Below, one piece after another: positions 33,480 through 44,653 of a DNA stretch of 64,000 nucleotides. Below the pieces are notes generated by a model that had not been told where the DNA came from, did no database searches, and saw nothing but the letters and a program-made list of their open reading frames with translations. The stretch is from positions 434,001-498,000 of the forward strand of contig NZ_JBHRSH010000002.1 in the NCBI RefSeq assembly GCF_042643165.1. The letters run 5' to 3'. The DNA is from Hyphococcus aureus. GTDB taxonomy: Bacteria; Pseudomonadota; Alphaproteobacteria; Caulobacterales; Parvularculaceae. The first letter of the stretch is position 1. Each line of letters starts with the position of its first letter. Both the position numbers and the translations under genes were made by a program.

Positions 33480-34208
33480 ATGACCGTTGTTCAGAAAATC
33501 GATCGCCGTCAGGCGCAGCGCTTCCAGGCTGATTTCAACATCTGCTTCTCCATCAATGGCGGCGCGGAAATTGTCAGCAATGCGTTGAATTTCACATCGC
33601 GCAGCCTTGCTATCCGCAGCGATGTCCTCGCCCAGAAAGGCGATCGGATCACCGTTTATTTCGGCGGGCTGCCAGCGCTGGAAGGCGAAATCGTTCGCGT
33701 CTTTCCCGAAGGCTTCGCCGTCTTGCTCGGTCAGGACTCGCTGGCGCTCATGGCCCATGCGCATCCCGACTGCTCCGAAAGCGCTTTCCACGCCGCCGGC
33801 GCCGCTGGCCCGGTGGAGACCGTGACAAGCCCGTTCATCCGTACCCGGTCAAGCGTGCCTTCCCGCGCGCTGATCTCCTCCGGGGTCGGCTATCAACCGG
33901 GATATAACCGGCATTTTCTGTCGATTGTGACGCCTGATCTTGAAGCGCTTGAAAATATTTCCGCGATCCGCATCAACGCCGATGACGTTCGCTGGACCGC
34001 AAGCGCGCTCAAATTTGAGCGCCGCAACAATCGCGGCATCGCGGTGATGAGCCTCAATGACTGGCAGGTTCATATGGGCGCCGCCTACGGCCTCAAAATC
34101 AGCGTCATGACCGAAGACCGTCGCGAATGGACGCTTGAAATCGACGCCGAGCCCATCGCAGAGCATCTTGAATCGCTCTCGCCCATGAAAATGGCTGTCA
34201 GCGCTTAA
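33480..34208 (+). CDS. PilZ domain protein
   Basis: A 242-residue soluble protein with an N-terminal PilZ domain (about 5-95). The cyclic-di-GMP RxxxR motif is R10-Q-A-Q-R14 and the second motif corresponds to NFTSRSLAIRS (about 41-51), which departs from the usual (D/N)xSxxG because the glycine is absent, so binding may be weakened. The last 100 residues form a second, possibly degenerate PilZ-like beta region. The ATG at 33480 is chosen over an in-frame TTG. Just upstream are a CAACTATAGTTG palindrome (33462-33473) and ATGGTTAA (33447-33454), a CtrA-like half-site. It overlaps mtnP tail-to-tail by 11 bp. Confidence 0.78.
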   Translation: MTVVQKIDRRQAQRFQADFNICFSINGGAEIVSNALNFTSRSLAIRSDVLAQKGDRITVYFGGLPALEGEIVRVFPEGFAVLLGQDSLALMAHAHPDCSESAFHAAGAAGPVETVTSPFIRTRSSVPSRALISSGVGYQPGYNRHFLSIVTPDLEALENISAIRINADDVRWTASALKFERRNNRGIAVMSLNDWQVHMGAAYGLKISVMTEDRREWTLEIDAEPIAEHLESLSPMKMAVSA

Positions 34209-35079
34209 GAAAGCGCCCTGCAACTGCATCAAGTTTTTTCATTATCTCAGGATCGCGCGCTTCCGGCGGCGTGATCACCGCCATATCGAGCGCGGTTTCA
34301 ACGCCAAGCGGCGACGGCCTACGCGTCGCCCCAAGGCGAGGCGCCAGATCGGCGATCAGCCGCGCAGCGTTCGCCGTGTTCTGTTTCAGCGTTTCAAGGA
34401 TAAGCCCCACTTCTACAGGGCCGTCATGTTCGCGCCAGCAATCATAATCGGTCACCATGGCGACGCTGGCGTAAGGCAGCTCCGCCTCCCGCGCGAGTTT
34501 GGCCTCGGGCATGTTGGTCATGCCGATCACATCGCAGCCCCAGGAGCGGTATAGATGCGACTCCGCCCGCGAGGAAAAATGCGGGCCATCAATGCAGATA
34601 TAGGTTCCGCCCCTTTGGTGTGGAATATCGAGCGCTGCGCAGGAAGTCGCCAAAGCAAAAGCGAGCGCCGGACAGACCGGATCGGCCATGGAGACATGGG
34701 CGACAAAACCGGGGCCGAAAAAGCTTTTCTCGCGCGCGCTCGTGCGATCGATGAACTGATCGACAATCACGAAGGTTCCGGGCGCCAGTTCGTCGCGGAA
34801 CGATCCGCAAGCAGAGACTGAAACCAGATCAGTGACGCCCGCGCGCTTCATGGCGTCAACATTGGCCCGGTAATTCACATTGCTCGGCGGCAGCGTGTGT
34901 CCGGCGCCATGGCGCGCAAGGAAAACCACGTCGACGCCGCTAAGCTTGCCCTTCACCAACGCGTCTGACGGCTGCCCCCAAGGCGTATCGATCTCCAGAC
35001 GCTGAGGGTTTTCAAGCGCATCCATGGAATAGACGCCGGACCCGCCAAAAAATCCCAGGACGCGTTGTTGTTCGGTCAT
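34198..35079 (-). CDS. mtnP: S-methyl-5'-thioadenosine phosphorylase
   Basis: A 293-residue trimeric nucleoside phosphorylase that splits methylthioadenosine into adenine and methylthioribose-1-phosphate in methionine salvage. Motifs: GFFGGSGVYSMDAL (phosphate-binding Ser), FLARHGAGHTLPPSNVNYRAN, SVSACGSFRDELAPG, and the nucleoside-binding YICIDGPHFSSRAES and GMTNMPEAKLAREAELPYA (about 185-203). The NMPEA segment supports MTAP. No other methionine-salvage gene lies nearby. Convergent overlap of 11 bp with the PilZ gene. Confidence 0.95.
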   Translation of the reverse strand: MTEQQRVLGFFGGSGVYSMDALENPQRLEIDTPWGQPSDALVKGKLSGVDVVFLARHGAGHTLPPSNVNYRANVDAMKRAGVTDLVSVSACGSFRDELAPGTFVIVDQFIDRTSAREKSFFGPGFVAHVSMADPVCPALAFALATSCAALDIPHQRGGTYICIDGPHFSSRAESHLYRSWGCDVIGMTNMPEAKLAREAELPYASVAMVTDYDCWREHDGPVEVGLILETLKQNTANAARLIADLAPRLGATRRPSPLGVETALDMAVITPPEARDPEIMKKLDAVAGRFLKR

Positions 35080-35152
35080 CAGCCCCTCAAACTAAAACGG
35101 CGGCGCAGTTTATGCGCCGCCGTCAAATCTTCAAATCACGAATGATCGACGC

Positions 35153-36076
35153 CTAGTGCTGGTCCGCCCAGATCTTGCGGTAGGACCAGTAGAGGATGCC
35201 GGCGAGGATCACGAGATAGATAATCGACATGACGCCCAGCGCCTTGCGCGATTCCATTTTCGGCTCAGCGGCCCACATCAAAAACTCGGTCACGTCTTTT
35301 GCGTATTGCTCAACGGTTTGCGGGCTGCCGTCGCCATATTCGATGATGCCGTCAGCAAGCGGCGGGGCCATGGCGAGAACGCCGCCGAGCGGCACCGAAA
35401 CGCCTTCCACAGGATGACCGTCATGCATATATTCCGGCTTCATGGCTTGCGCCATATCGCCATGGAAATACGGATTGTAATGCTGGCCGACGCCAATCTC
35501 GACCGTAGAGGGGGCGTCCTCATAACCAGTCAGAAGGCTGTAGACATAATCCGGGCCGCCATGGCGGGCCTTGGTGATTAGCGACAGATCAGGCGGCAGC
35601 GCGTTGTTGTTGGCGAGGCGCGCCAGTTGCTCGTTGGCGTAGGGGCCGGGGATCCGATCCGACGGAACGCCGTTGCGCTGGAACATATCGCCTGAATCGT
35701 CAGGACCGTCCGTCACCTGATATTTGTATTTATCCGCCAGCGCTTTCACGACCGGATTGTCGTTCGGGTTCGAACAATCGAGGTTCTCAGGAAAACCGGC
35801 AGGGCAAGCGTCAAGATGGAACGGCCCGCCCTTTTGTCCGAGATTGCGGAACGCCACGAGATCAAGGCTGTGGCAGTTCGAGCAGACCGTTTCATAGACC
35901 TGATAGCCGCGCTGAAGCGCGTTCTGGTCGAAGGTGCCGAACGGCCCGGAGAAGTGCCAGTGCTGTTCATGCGGATGTTTCGACTTGCCGCTGGCGGCGA
36001 GCGCCGCCGTGTTGCACGCCAGACCGGCGGCGAGGACAGCGATGAGCGTTTTTGTAATCTTCATGGCTTTCATCAC
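35153..36076 (-). CDS. petC: Cytochrome c1 of the bc1 complex
   Basis: A 307-residue membrane-anchored c-type cytochrome, the electron donor to soluble cytochrome c. Signal peptide about 5-28, the heme site VCSNCHSLDLVAFRNLG (CSNCH near 65-69), a cytochrome c1-typical PPDLSLITKARHGGPDYVYSLLTGY, quoted here as PPDLSLITKARHGG, and an axial-methionine region in YGDMAQAMKPEY. A C-terminal anchor helix (about 280-298) ends YRKIWADQH. The start may be GTG at 36076 (AAGGGA upstream), or the ATG codons at 36073 or 36064. Last gene of petABC. Confidence 0.96.
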   Translation of the reverse strand: MMKAMKITKTLIAVLAAGLACNTAALAASGKSKHPHEQHWHFSGPFGTFDQNALQRGYQVYETVCSNCHSLDLVAFRNLGQKGGPFHLDACPAGFPENLDCSNPNDNPVVKALADKYKYQVTDGPDDSGDMFQRNGVPSDRIPGPYANEQLARLANNNALPPDLSLITKARHGGPDYVYSLLTGYEDAPSTVEIGVGQHYNPYFHGDMAQAMKPEYMHDGHPVEGVSVPLGGVLAMAPPLADGIIEYGDGSPQTVEQYAKDVTEFLMWAAEPKMESRKALGVMSIIYLVILAGILYWSYRKIWADQH

Positions 36077-36088
36077 GCAAGGCGTCCC

Positions 36089-37381
36089 TTATTCAGCCGC
36101 CGCCGGCGCACCGGGCGCCGCCGAGGTCTCAACTTTCGCAGATTTGTGCAGCACTGCCTCGGAGATAGAGCGCGGCAGCGGTTTTGGCGTTTCCAGAATA
36201 CCAAGCAACGGCAAAATGATCAGGAAGAAGCCGAAGTAGTACGCCGTCGCAATCTGGGCGTACATGACATAGGAGCCTTCCGCCGGCTTGCCGCCGAGCC
36301 AGCCCAGCGCAAGGCAGGCGATGACAAACAGGAAGAACCACATCCGCGCAACCGGACGGTAGCGCATGGAGCGGACTTTCGATGTGTCGAGCCAGGGCAG
36401 GACGAACAGGATCAGAATCGAGCCGAACATGGCGATCACGCCGCCAAGCTTTGACGAGATCGGGCCGATGTCGAACGTGATGGCGCGCAGGATCGCATAG
36501 AATGGCAAATAATACCATTCGGGCACGATCGACGCAGGCGTCGAGAGCGGGTTCGCCTCAATATAGTTGTCCGCATGGCCAAGGCTGTTCGGATTAAAGA
36601 ACACGAAGGCCGCAAACAGGATCAGGAACACCACAATCGCGAACGCGTCTTTCACCGTGTAATACGGATGGAACGGCACCGCGTCTTTCTTCACGTCTTT
36701 AATTTCGACACCGGCGGGGTTGTTGTTGCCCGAGGTGTGGAACGCCCAGATATGCAGCGCCACGACACCGAAGATCGCGAATGGCAAGAGGTAATGCAGC
36801 GAGAAGAAACGGTTCAGCGTCGGATTGTCGACCGAGAAGCCGCCCCAGAGAAGCGTGCGGATCGACTCGCCCACGACCGGGATCGCGGAGAACAGGTTGG
36901 TGATCACCGTTGCGCCCCAATAGGACATCTGTCCCCAGGGAAGCACATAGCCCATGAACGCGGTCGCCATCATCAACAGGTAAATAACGACGCCAAGCAT
37001 CCACACGACTTCGCGCGGCTCTTTATACGATCCGTAATAGATCCCTCTGAACATGTGAATATAAACGGCGATGAAGAACATCGATGCGCCATTGGCGTGA
37101 ACATAACGCAGGAGCCAGCCATAGTTCACATCGCGCATAATGTGTTCGACACTGTCGAACGCCATGGATGTATGCGGCGTGTAATGCATGGCGAGAATAA
37201 CGCCGGTGAGAATCTGGATCACCAGACACACGGCGAGGATGGCGCCGAAGGTCCACCAGTAATTCAGATTTTTCGGCGTCGGAAATTCCATGAAATCCGC
37301 GCCGAAGCGAACGATTGGCAGACGCTTGTCCAACCATTTTTCGATGCCGGTGGAGGGCTTGTAAGTAGAAACGTGGCTCAT
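36089..37381 (-). CDS. petB: Cytochrome b of the bc1 complex
   Basis: A 430-residue eight-helix cytochrome b that carries the two b hemes and quinone sites. Heme-ligating histidines are visible in ILAMHYTPH and LRYVHANGAS (helix B) and in LHYLLPFAIFGVVALHIWAFH (helix D, shown in part as VVALHIWAFH). The quinol-oxidation PEWY motif is present (IVPEWYYLPFYAILRA). It lies between the Rieske gene (14-bp gap) and petC (12-bp gap) in one operon. The C-terminal alanine/proline tail has no known role. Confidence 0.97.
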   Translation of the reverse strand: MSHVSTYKPSTGIEKWLDKRLPIVRFGADFMEFPTPKNLNYWWTFGAILAVCLVIQILTGVILAMHYTPHTSMAFDSVEHIMRDVNYGWLLRYVHANGASMFFIAVYIHMFRGIYYGSYKEPREVVWMLGVVIYLLMMATAFMGYVLPWGQMSYWGATVITNLFSAIPVVGESIRTLLWGGFSVDNPTLNRFFSLHYLLPFAIFGVVALHIWAFHTSGNNNPAGVEIKDVKKDAVPFHPYYTVKDAFAIVVFLILFAAFVFFNPNSLGHADNYIEANPLSTPASIVPEWYYLPFYAILRAITFDIGPISSKLGGVIAMFGSILILFVLPWLDTSKVRSMRYRPVARMWFFLFVIACLALGWLGGKPAEGSYVMYAQIATAYYFGFFLIILPLLGILETPKPLPRSISEAVLHKSAKVETSAAPGAPAAAE

Positions 37382-37395
37382 TTTGTCTCGCTCTC

Positions 37396-37992
37396 CTAGC
37401 CGATCTTGACGACAGTGTCGGATACGAACTGGTAAGGCGGCACGGGAAGGTTTTCCGGAGCCGGGCCTTTGCGGATACGGCCGGCCAGATCGTAATGCGA
37501 TCCGTGGCAGGGGCAGAACCAGCCATTGTAATCGCCGCGGTTTTCACCAGCGCTGGTGCCGAGCGGAATGCAACCAAGATGGGTGCACACGCCGACAAGG
37601 ATCAGCCATTCGGGGCGGGCGACGCCATCAGACGCGGTGACGCGCGCATCGTCCGTCGCTTCGAGTTTGCCGGACAGATTGTCGTTGCGGGCGACATCGT
37701 CTTTCAGCGCCGACAACGGAGTCTCTTCGGCTTCAGTAATCTCTGCTGGCGTGCGGTGACGGATGAAGACCGGCTTGCCCTGCCACATCACCTTGATGGC
37801 CTGGCCCACGGGCACAGCTGAGAGATCGACCTCTTTGGTCGACAGCGCCAGCACCGAGGCGTCTGGGTTCATCTGATGCACCAGCGGCCAGAGAACCGCG
37901 CCGGCGCCGGCGGCGGCCGTAGCCGCGCCGAAAATGTGGATAAAGTCGCGGCGGGTCGGTTCGCCGTCTTCGCTCACGTCCGATGTGGTCAT
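37396..37992 (-). CDS. petA: Rieske iron-sulfur subunit of the bc1 complex
   Basis: A 198-residue Rieske protein. A twin-arginine type start (TRRDFIHIFGAATAAAGAG, about 14-32) serves as signal and anchor. The 2Fe-2S ligands are in CTHLGCIPLG and CPCHGSHYDLAGRIRKGPAP (the CTHLGC and CPCHGSHYD boxes). The ATG at 37992 is chosen because MTTSDV precedes the RR motif at normal distance; a longer ORF to 38055 has no support. First gene of petABC, with its promoter in the 155-bp gap shared with trmL. Confidence 0.96.
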   Translation of the reverse strand: MTTSDVSEDGEPTRRDFIHIFGAATAAAGAGAVLWPLVHQMNPDASVLALSTKEVDLSAVPVGQAIKVMWQGKPVFIRHRTPAEITEAEETPLSALKDDVARNDNLSGKLEATDDARVTASDGVARPEWLILVGVCTHLGCIPLGTSAGENRGDYNGWFCPCHGSHYDLAGRIRKGPAPENLPVPPYQFVSDTVVKIG

Positions 37993-38147
37993 GTTCGTCT
38001 CACGCCCTTGGAAATGTGTGCCCCGGAAGGAAAGAATCGCCGGGGTGTTTGACATGTCCTATGTACAAAGTCTAGGCGACGAGGCGCTGCGGCCTAGCGT
38101 CGCTATGAACCCGCCATAGCGCCGGAATTTCGTGGAAAAACAGCTTC

Positions 38148-38621
38148 ATGCGCCTCGCCCTCTACCAGCCGGATATTCCCCAGAATGTGGGCGCGGCGAT
38201 TCGCGCCGCAGCCTGTTTCGGCGCCGGGATGGATGTGATCGAGCCCTGCGGATTTCCGCTTGATTCGCGCGAGGTCCGGCGGGTCGCCATGGACTACGGC
38301 GCGGGGGCGGCTCCCATGGCCCATTCAGGCTGGAACAGCTTTCTGGAGGCCGCCGGGACCGCTCGGCTGATCCTTCTCACCACCAAGGCTGATCTAACGA
38401 TCTGGGACTTCGCCTTTCGCCCGGATGACATCATTCTCATGGGCCGCGAAAGCGCAGGCGCGCCCGACGAAGTCCATCACCGCGCCGATGCGCGGCTGAG
38501 AATTCCCCTCGCTCCGGAGGCGCGCTCTCTTAATGTGGCTGTCGCAGCGGCGGTGGCGCTGGCCGAAGCGCGCCGCCAGGTGGGTTGGTCTGACGCAGCG
38601 TCACTTGATCCGGCGCAATGA
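38148..38621 (+). CDS. trmL: tRNA (cytidine(34)-2'-O)-methyltransferase
   Basis: A 157-residue SPOUT-family methyltransferase that methylates the wobble ribose of tRNA-Leu. It starts MRLALYQPDIPQNVGAAIRA with the family QPDIPQN(V)G motif, and the trefoil-knot region has ILMGRESAGAPDEVHH (about 99-114) and RSLNVAVAAAVALAEA (about 127-142). The usual TrmL length is about 155. Divergent from petA, followed 52 bp later by hemF. Confidence 0.94.
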   Translation: MRLALYQPDIPQNVGAAIRAAACFGAGMDVIEPCGFPLDSREVRRVAMDYGAGAAPMAHSGWNSFLEAAGTARLILLTTKADLTIWDFAFRPDDIILMGRESAGAPDEVHHRADARLRIPLAPEARSLNVAVAAAVALAEARRQVGWSDAASLDPAQ

Positions 38622-38673
38622 AATAAAGTCCGGAGGCGGCGATGGGCGGCGCAGCGTTTAAGTGGAGCATTCA

Positions 38674-39540
38674 ATGTCCGATTTCGAAGAAAAGAAAAAA
38701 ACCGCCAAGGCCTGGTTTGAAGCCTTGCGCGACCAGATCTGCGCCTCATTCGAAAAGCTCGAGAATGAGGCCGGGCCGCTTTACGCGGATATGGCGCCCG
38801 GCAAGTTCGAGATCACCCCATGGGAGCGGGGCCCGAACCAGGGGGGCGGCGAGATGGGCATGCTTCACGGCCGCGTCTTCGAAAAGGCGGGCGTCCATGT
38901 CTCTACTGTCTATGGTGAGTTCTCCGAAGAATTTCGCACGCAAATTCCGGGCGCTGAGGAAGATCCTCGTTTCTGGGCGTCGGGCATTTCCCTGATCGCC
39001 CATACACGCAACCCTCACGCGCCTGCCGCGCATATGAATACGCGCATGATCGTAACGACGAAGTCCTGGTTTGGCGGCGGCGGCGATTTGAACCCGATGC
39101 ACCCGGCGTATCGCGATGAAAACCATGAAGATGCGCAGGAATTCCATGCCGCTTACAAAGCCGCCTGCGATGCTCACGATGCGGAGTATTTTCCAAAGTA
39201 CAAAAAATGGTGCGACGAGTATTTTTATCTGCCGCACCGGAACGAGCCGCGCGGCGTCGGCGGCATCTTTTATGACCGCCACAATTCCGGCGACTGGGAC
39301 AAGGACTTCGCCTTCACGCAGGATGTGGGCAAGGCGTTCCGCGACATCTACCCGAAACTCGTCGCCAAACGCATGGACCAGCCCTGGAGCGATGACGACC
39401 GCGAAAAACAGCTGATCCAGCGCGGGCGCTACGCGGAATTCAACCTCCTCTATGACCGCGGCACGACCTTCGGCCTCAAGACCGGCGGCAACGTGAAATC
39501 GATCCTGTCCTCCCTGCCGCCGGAAGCGAAATGGCCATGA
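38674..39540 (+). CDS. hemF: Oxygen-dependent coproporphyrinogen III oxidase
   Basis: A 288-residue enzyme that uses oxygen to decarboxylate coproporphyrinogen III to protoporphyrinogen IX in heme synthesis. Signature segments: GGGEMGMLHGRVFEKAGVH (about 52-70), HMNTRMIVTTKSWFGGGGDL (about 114-133) and EPRGVGGIFYDRHNSG, plus RGRYAEFNLLYDRGTTFGL near the C-terminus. The ATG at 38674 follows GTGGAG at proper spacing; the in-frame GTG at 38662 is less likely. Its position near petABC suits supply of heme, but no shared promoter is evident. Confidence 0.97.
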   Translation: MSDFEEKKKTAKAWFEALRDQICASFEKLENEAGPLYADMAPGKFEITPWERGPNQGGGEMGMLHGRVFEKAGVHVSTVYGEFSEEFRTQIPGAEEDPRFWASGISLIAHTRNPHAPAAHMNTRMIVTTKSWFGGGGDLNPMHPAYRDENHEDAQEFHAAYKAACDAHDAEYFPKYKKWCDEYFYLPHRNEPRGVGGIFYDRHNSGDWDKDFAFTQDVGKAFRDIYPKLVAKRMDQPWSDDDREKQLIQRGRYAEFNLLYDRGTTFGLKTGGNVKSILSSLPPEAKWP

Positions 39541-39639
39541 GGAAACGACCTCAAGGAATTGCTCTCAAAAGCGTTTCTTGATCTAGCCTAAAACCCTGAT
39601 AAACAGACGAAATCCGACGACGCCCTTGAAGGAGCGCCA

Positions 39640-42198
39640 ATGCCGGCCATGGCCGACATGTTTCGCCTGACGACGCTGCGCGCCCTGCTCTTCCTGGCGG
39701 CGCTGATGGCGTCGCCGTCTGGGGCGCTCGCCGCCGGGGCGCTCAATATCGGCGTTCAGCTTGAACCGCCCAATCTCGACCCGACCAGCGGAGCGGCCGC
39801 CGCCATTGACGAGGTGGTTTACGCCAATCTGTTCGAAGGGCTGACCCGCATCAATGAGGACGGCTCGGTCTCGCCACTGCTCGCTGAGAGCTGGCGCGTG
39901 TCTGAGAACGGGCGTGTTTATGACTTCAAACTGCGCGAGGGCGTGACGTTTCATGACGGCACACCCTTCGATGCAGATGATGTTGTCTTTACGCTCGACC
40001 GTGCAAAGGCGCCCGCCTCCACAAATGCGCAACGCCCGATCTTCGACATGATCGACCGCGCCGAGGCGACCGGCCCCTATTCCGTGCGTGTGACGCTGAA
40101 GGAACCGCTCGGCGCCTTTACGACTTATCTGGGCTGGGGCGACGCTGTGATCGTGGCGAGCGAAAGCGCCGCAACGAATGCGAGCCATCCCGTCGGTACT
40201 GGCCCCTTCAAATTTGTTCGCTGGCGCAAGGGCGCCTCTGCGACGCTTGTCCGCAATGACGACTATTGGGGAGAGCGCCCGGCCCTTGATCAGATCAACT
40301 TCATTTTCATTCCCGACCCGACCGCCGCCTTCGCCGCATTGATGGCCGGCGATGTTGACGGTTTTCCCAATTATCCGGCGGCGGAAAATCTCGGCCTGAT
40401 CGAGCGGGATGCTCGATTCAAGATCGTCACGGGCACCGGCGAAGGGGAAATGATCCTCGTCATCAACAACGGCAAGGCCCCCTTCAACGACATTCGCGTA
40501 AGGCGCGCACTCAACTACGCCATCGACAAGCAAGCGGTCATCAAAGCGGGACTGTTCGGCTTCGGAACACCTATTGGCAGTCACTTTCCGCCGCATCACC
40601 CTGCTTACGAGGACTTGACGGGCCTTTACCCCTATGATCCGGCGGAGGCTAAGCGTCTTCTTGCAGAAGCCGGCTACCCAGATGGGTTTAAAACCACCCT
40701 CGCCCTGCCGCCGCCAGCTTATGCAAGGCGCGGCGGCGAGGTGATCGCGGCGCAGCTCGAAGCGGTCGGGATTGAAGTTCAGATTCGCAACATCGAATGG
40801 GCGCAATGGCTCGATCAGATCTTCGCCAACAAAAATTATGATCTGACAATCGTCTCTCACACGGAGCCACTCGATATCGATATCTACGCCCGCGACGATT
40901 ATTATTTTCAATATCACAGCGATACCTTCAACAAGGTGATCGCTGATTTACGAGGTGAAAATGATCCGGCGCGGCGCGACGCCCTGTTGCGCGATGCGCA
41001 AAAAATCATCGCCGAAGACGCCGTAAATGTGTTCATAGCGTCGGGTCCGAAGATCGCCGTCTGGTCAAACGATGTGACGGGCGTCTGGGCCAATGCGCCC
41101 GTTCAGGCGAATGATCTGACCAAGGCGGATGTGACGGGCCGCGCGGCGCTGGCGCCCGGTGAACACGGGACCACAAGCTTTCCGCTTTGGCCGATTTTCG
41201 TGTTCATCGCCGCAGCCTTCGCCCTCGTCGCCATCTTCGCCAAAGCGAGCCCCGCTTACCTCGCGAGCCGCGCCGCTTCCATGGCGCTGACGCTGTTCAT
41301 CGCATCGCTGGTTATTTTCTTCCTGATCGAAATTGCGCCCGGCGATCCCGCATCCTTCATGATGGGGTTGAACGCCGATCCGGCGGCTGTCGCAGCCTTG
41401 CGGGAAGAGCTCGGACTCAACCATTCGCTGATCACACGCTATGCGCATTGGATCGGCGGTCTCGCCATGGGCGATTTCGGGATCAGCTACACATACAGAA
41501 CGCCTGTTGCTGAATTGATGGCAGAGCGCATCTGGGTTTCCTTGCCGCTAGCGCTGCTCGCTTTCGCCATTTCAACCGCCATTGGGGTGCCCGCAGGTTT
41601 GGCCGCCGCCGCAAGGCGCGAAAAAACAAGCGGAAAAACCATCGTCGCCGCCGCGCAAGCAGGCGTCGCCATCCCGAATTTCTGGCTCGCGATTCTTTTG
41701 GTGATGGTATTCGCAGTGACCTTGCGCTGGTTTTCCGCCGGTGGGTTTCCCGGCTGGGACGCAGGAATATTTCCGGCTTTCAAAGCGCTGCTCCTGCCCG
41801 CCATTGCGCTCGCCATCCCTCAAGCCGCCATCCTGACTCAGATCATGCGTTCTTCGACGATTGAAACCTTGCGCGAAGATTACATCAGAACAGCACGCGC
41901 CAAGGGCCTGACCCGCCGCGAAACCCTGATTGGGCATGCGCTCCGGAACGCACTCATCCCGGTGCTGACGATTTTGGGGCTTCAATTTGCGTTTCTTCTC
42001 GCCGGCGGCGTCATCATCGAGAATGTGTTTTACCTGCCCGGCCTTGGGCGCATGGTGTTTCAGGCGATTGCACAACGCGACCTTATCGTTGTCGAAGGCG
42101 TCGTGATGGTGCTGGTCTTCGCCGTCGTCGTCATCGCATTCCTGATTGATCTCGCCTACGCCATCGTCGACCCGCGTCTGCAAGGGAGCGGACGATGA
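39640..42198 (+). CDS. Peptide ABC importer: binding protein fused to DppB-like permease
   Basis: An 852-residue fusion. Residues 1-31 are a signal peptide (ending GALA); about 33-505 are a family-5 solute-binding protein (LNIGVQLEPPNLDPTSG, VYANLFEGLTRI, LAESWRVSENGRVYDFKLRE in part, and GTGPFKFVRW). A helix follows at about 513-533 (PLWPIFVFIAAAFALVAIFA). Then comes a complete DppB-type permease (about 540-852) with SMALTLFIASLVIFFLIEIAPGD, quoted in part, and the ATPase-contact loop TARAKGLTRRETLIGHALRN (about 749-768). The added helix brings the chain from periplasm back to cytoplasm, as DppB topology needs. AAGGAG precedes the ATG. One continuous frame, no sign of sequencing error. It overlaps the next gene by 4 bp. 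Confidence 0.92.
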   Translation: MPAMADMFRLTTLRALLFLAALMASPSGALAAGALNIGVQLEPPNLDPTSGAAAAIDEVVYANLFEGLTRINEDGSVSPLLAESWRVSENGRVYDFKLREGVTFHDGTPFDADDVVFTLDRAKAPASTNAQRPIFDMIDRAEATGPYSVRVTLKEPLGAFTTYLGWGDAVIVASESAATNASHPVGTGPFKFVRWRKGASATLVRNDDYWGERPALDQINFIFIPDPTAAFAALMAGDVDGFPNYPAAENLGLIERDARFKIVTGTGEGEMILVINNGKAPFNDIRVRRALNYAIDKQAVIKAGLFGFGTPIGSHFPPHHPAYEDLTGLYPYDPAEAKRLLAEAGYPDGFKTTLALPPPAYARRGGEVIAAQLEAVGIEVQIRNIEWAQWLDQIFANKNYDLTIVSHTEPLDIDIYARDDYYFQYHSDTFNKVIADLRGENDPARRDALLRDAQKIIAEDAVNVFIASGPKIAVWSNDVTGVWANAPVQANDLTKADVTGRAALAPGEHGTTSFPLWPIFVFIAAAFALVAIFAKASPAYLASRAASMALTLFIASLVIFFLIEIAPGDPASFMMGLNADPAAVAALREELGLNHSLITRYAHWIGGLAMGDFGISYTYRTPVAELMAERIWVSLPLALLAFAISTAIGVPAGLAAAARREKTSGKTIVAAAQAGVAIPNFWLAILLVMVFAVTLRWFSAGGFPGWDAGIFPAFKALLLPAIALAIPQAAILTQIMRSSTIETLREDYIRTARAKGLTRRETLIGHALRNALIPVLTILGLQFAFLLAGGVIIENVFYLPGLGRMVFQAIAQRDLIVVEGVVMVLVFAVVVIAFLIDLAYAIVDPRLQGSGR

Positions 42199-43042
42199 CC
42201 GCGCTTGCCTCCACTCTGGCCGACACCTTACGCAATGACAAAAGCCTCACGGCTGGCGCAACCCTTGTCGCGGTCTTCATCCTGATGGCCTTTGTCTCCC
42301 TTGTCTGGACGCCCCATGACGTCGCTGCGATTGACGCCGATGCGCGCCTCGCCGCGCCGTCTCTCACCCATCCGTTCGGCGCCAATCACCTCGGTCGTGA
42401 TGTCCTTTCGATGATCATGGTTGGCGCGCGCACGTCGATCACCGTCGCCCTTTTCGCCGTCGGCATCGGCATGTGCATAGGCATTCCTCTGGGATTGCTG
42501 GCGGCGGGAACCCGCGGCGTCATTGAAGACATCGTCATGCGGATGAGCGATGTGGTGTTCGCCTTTCCAGCGATCATCCTCGCTATTCTTATCAGCGCCG
42601 TATACGGTCCCGGCGCCGTCAACGCCGTAATTGCCATTGGCGTCTTCAACATTCCTGTTTTCGCAAGGCTTACACGCGGATCGGCGCTGCCTATCTGGAC
42701 GCGCGGCTATGTCATGAGCGCGAAGACGGCGGGCAAAAACCGGTTCCGCATATCCCTGGAACACATCCTGCCCAACATTGCGCCGACCCTGATCGTGCAG
42801 GCGACGGTGCAGTTCTCTCTCGCCGTGCTGGCCGAAGCCGCGCTTTCTTATGTAGGTCTTGGCGCCCAGCCGCCAGCGCCGAGCTGGGGACGCATGCTCG
42901 CGGAAAGTCAGACTATGGTGAGTTTTGCGCCGTGGCTCGCGATCTTTCCGGGTCTCGCGATTTTCCTTTTTGTTTTTGGACTCAACCTGCTCGGCGACGG
43001 GCTTCGCCTCCGGTTCGACCCGCACCGCATTGTGGGGGCGAT

Positions 43043-43046
<4 letters not shown>
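42195..43046 (+). CDS. Peptide ABC importer permease, DppC-like
   Basis: A 283-residue inner-membrane permease with six expected helices. An N-terminal OppC-type region (about 1-50) leads to HPFGANHLGRDVLSMIMVGA and the ABC contact loop SAKTAGKNRFRISLEHILPN (about 175-194). SYVGLGAQPPAPSWGRML near 217-234 is a hallmark of DppC/OppC/NikC. Start ATG overlaps the fusion stop (ATGA) and its own stop overlaps the ATPase GTG (GTGA). It would pair with the permease half of the fusion. Confidence 0.94.

Positions 43047-44649
<1,603 letters not shown>

Positions 44650-44653
<4 letters not shown>

Noticed and set aside
39583..40917. 444-codon minus-strand ORF
   Set aside because: Antisense to the binding-protein part of the importer fusion; composition is that of a GC-rich complement and no domain is recognisable.
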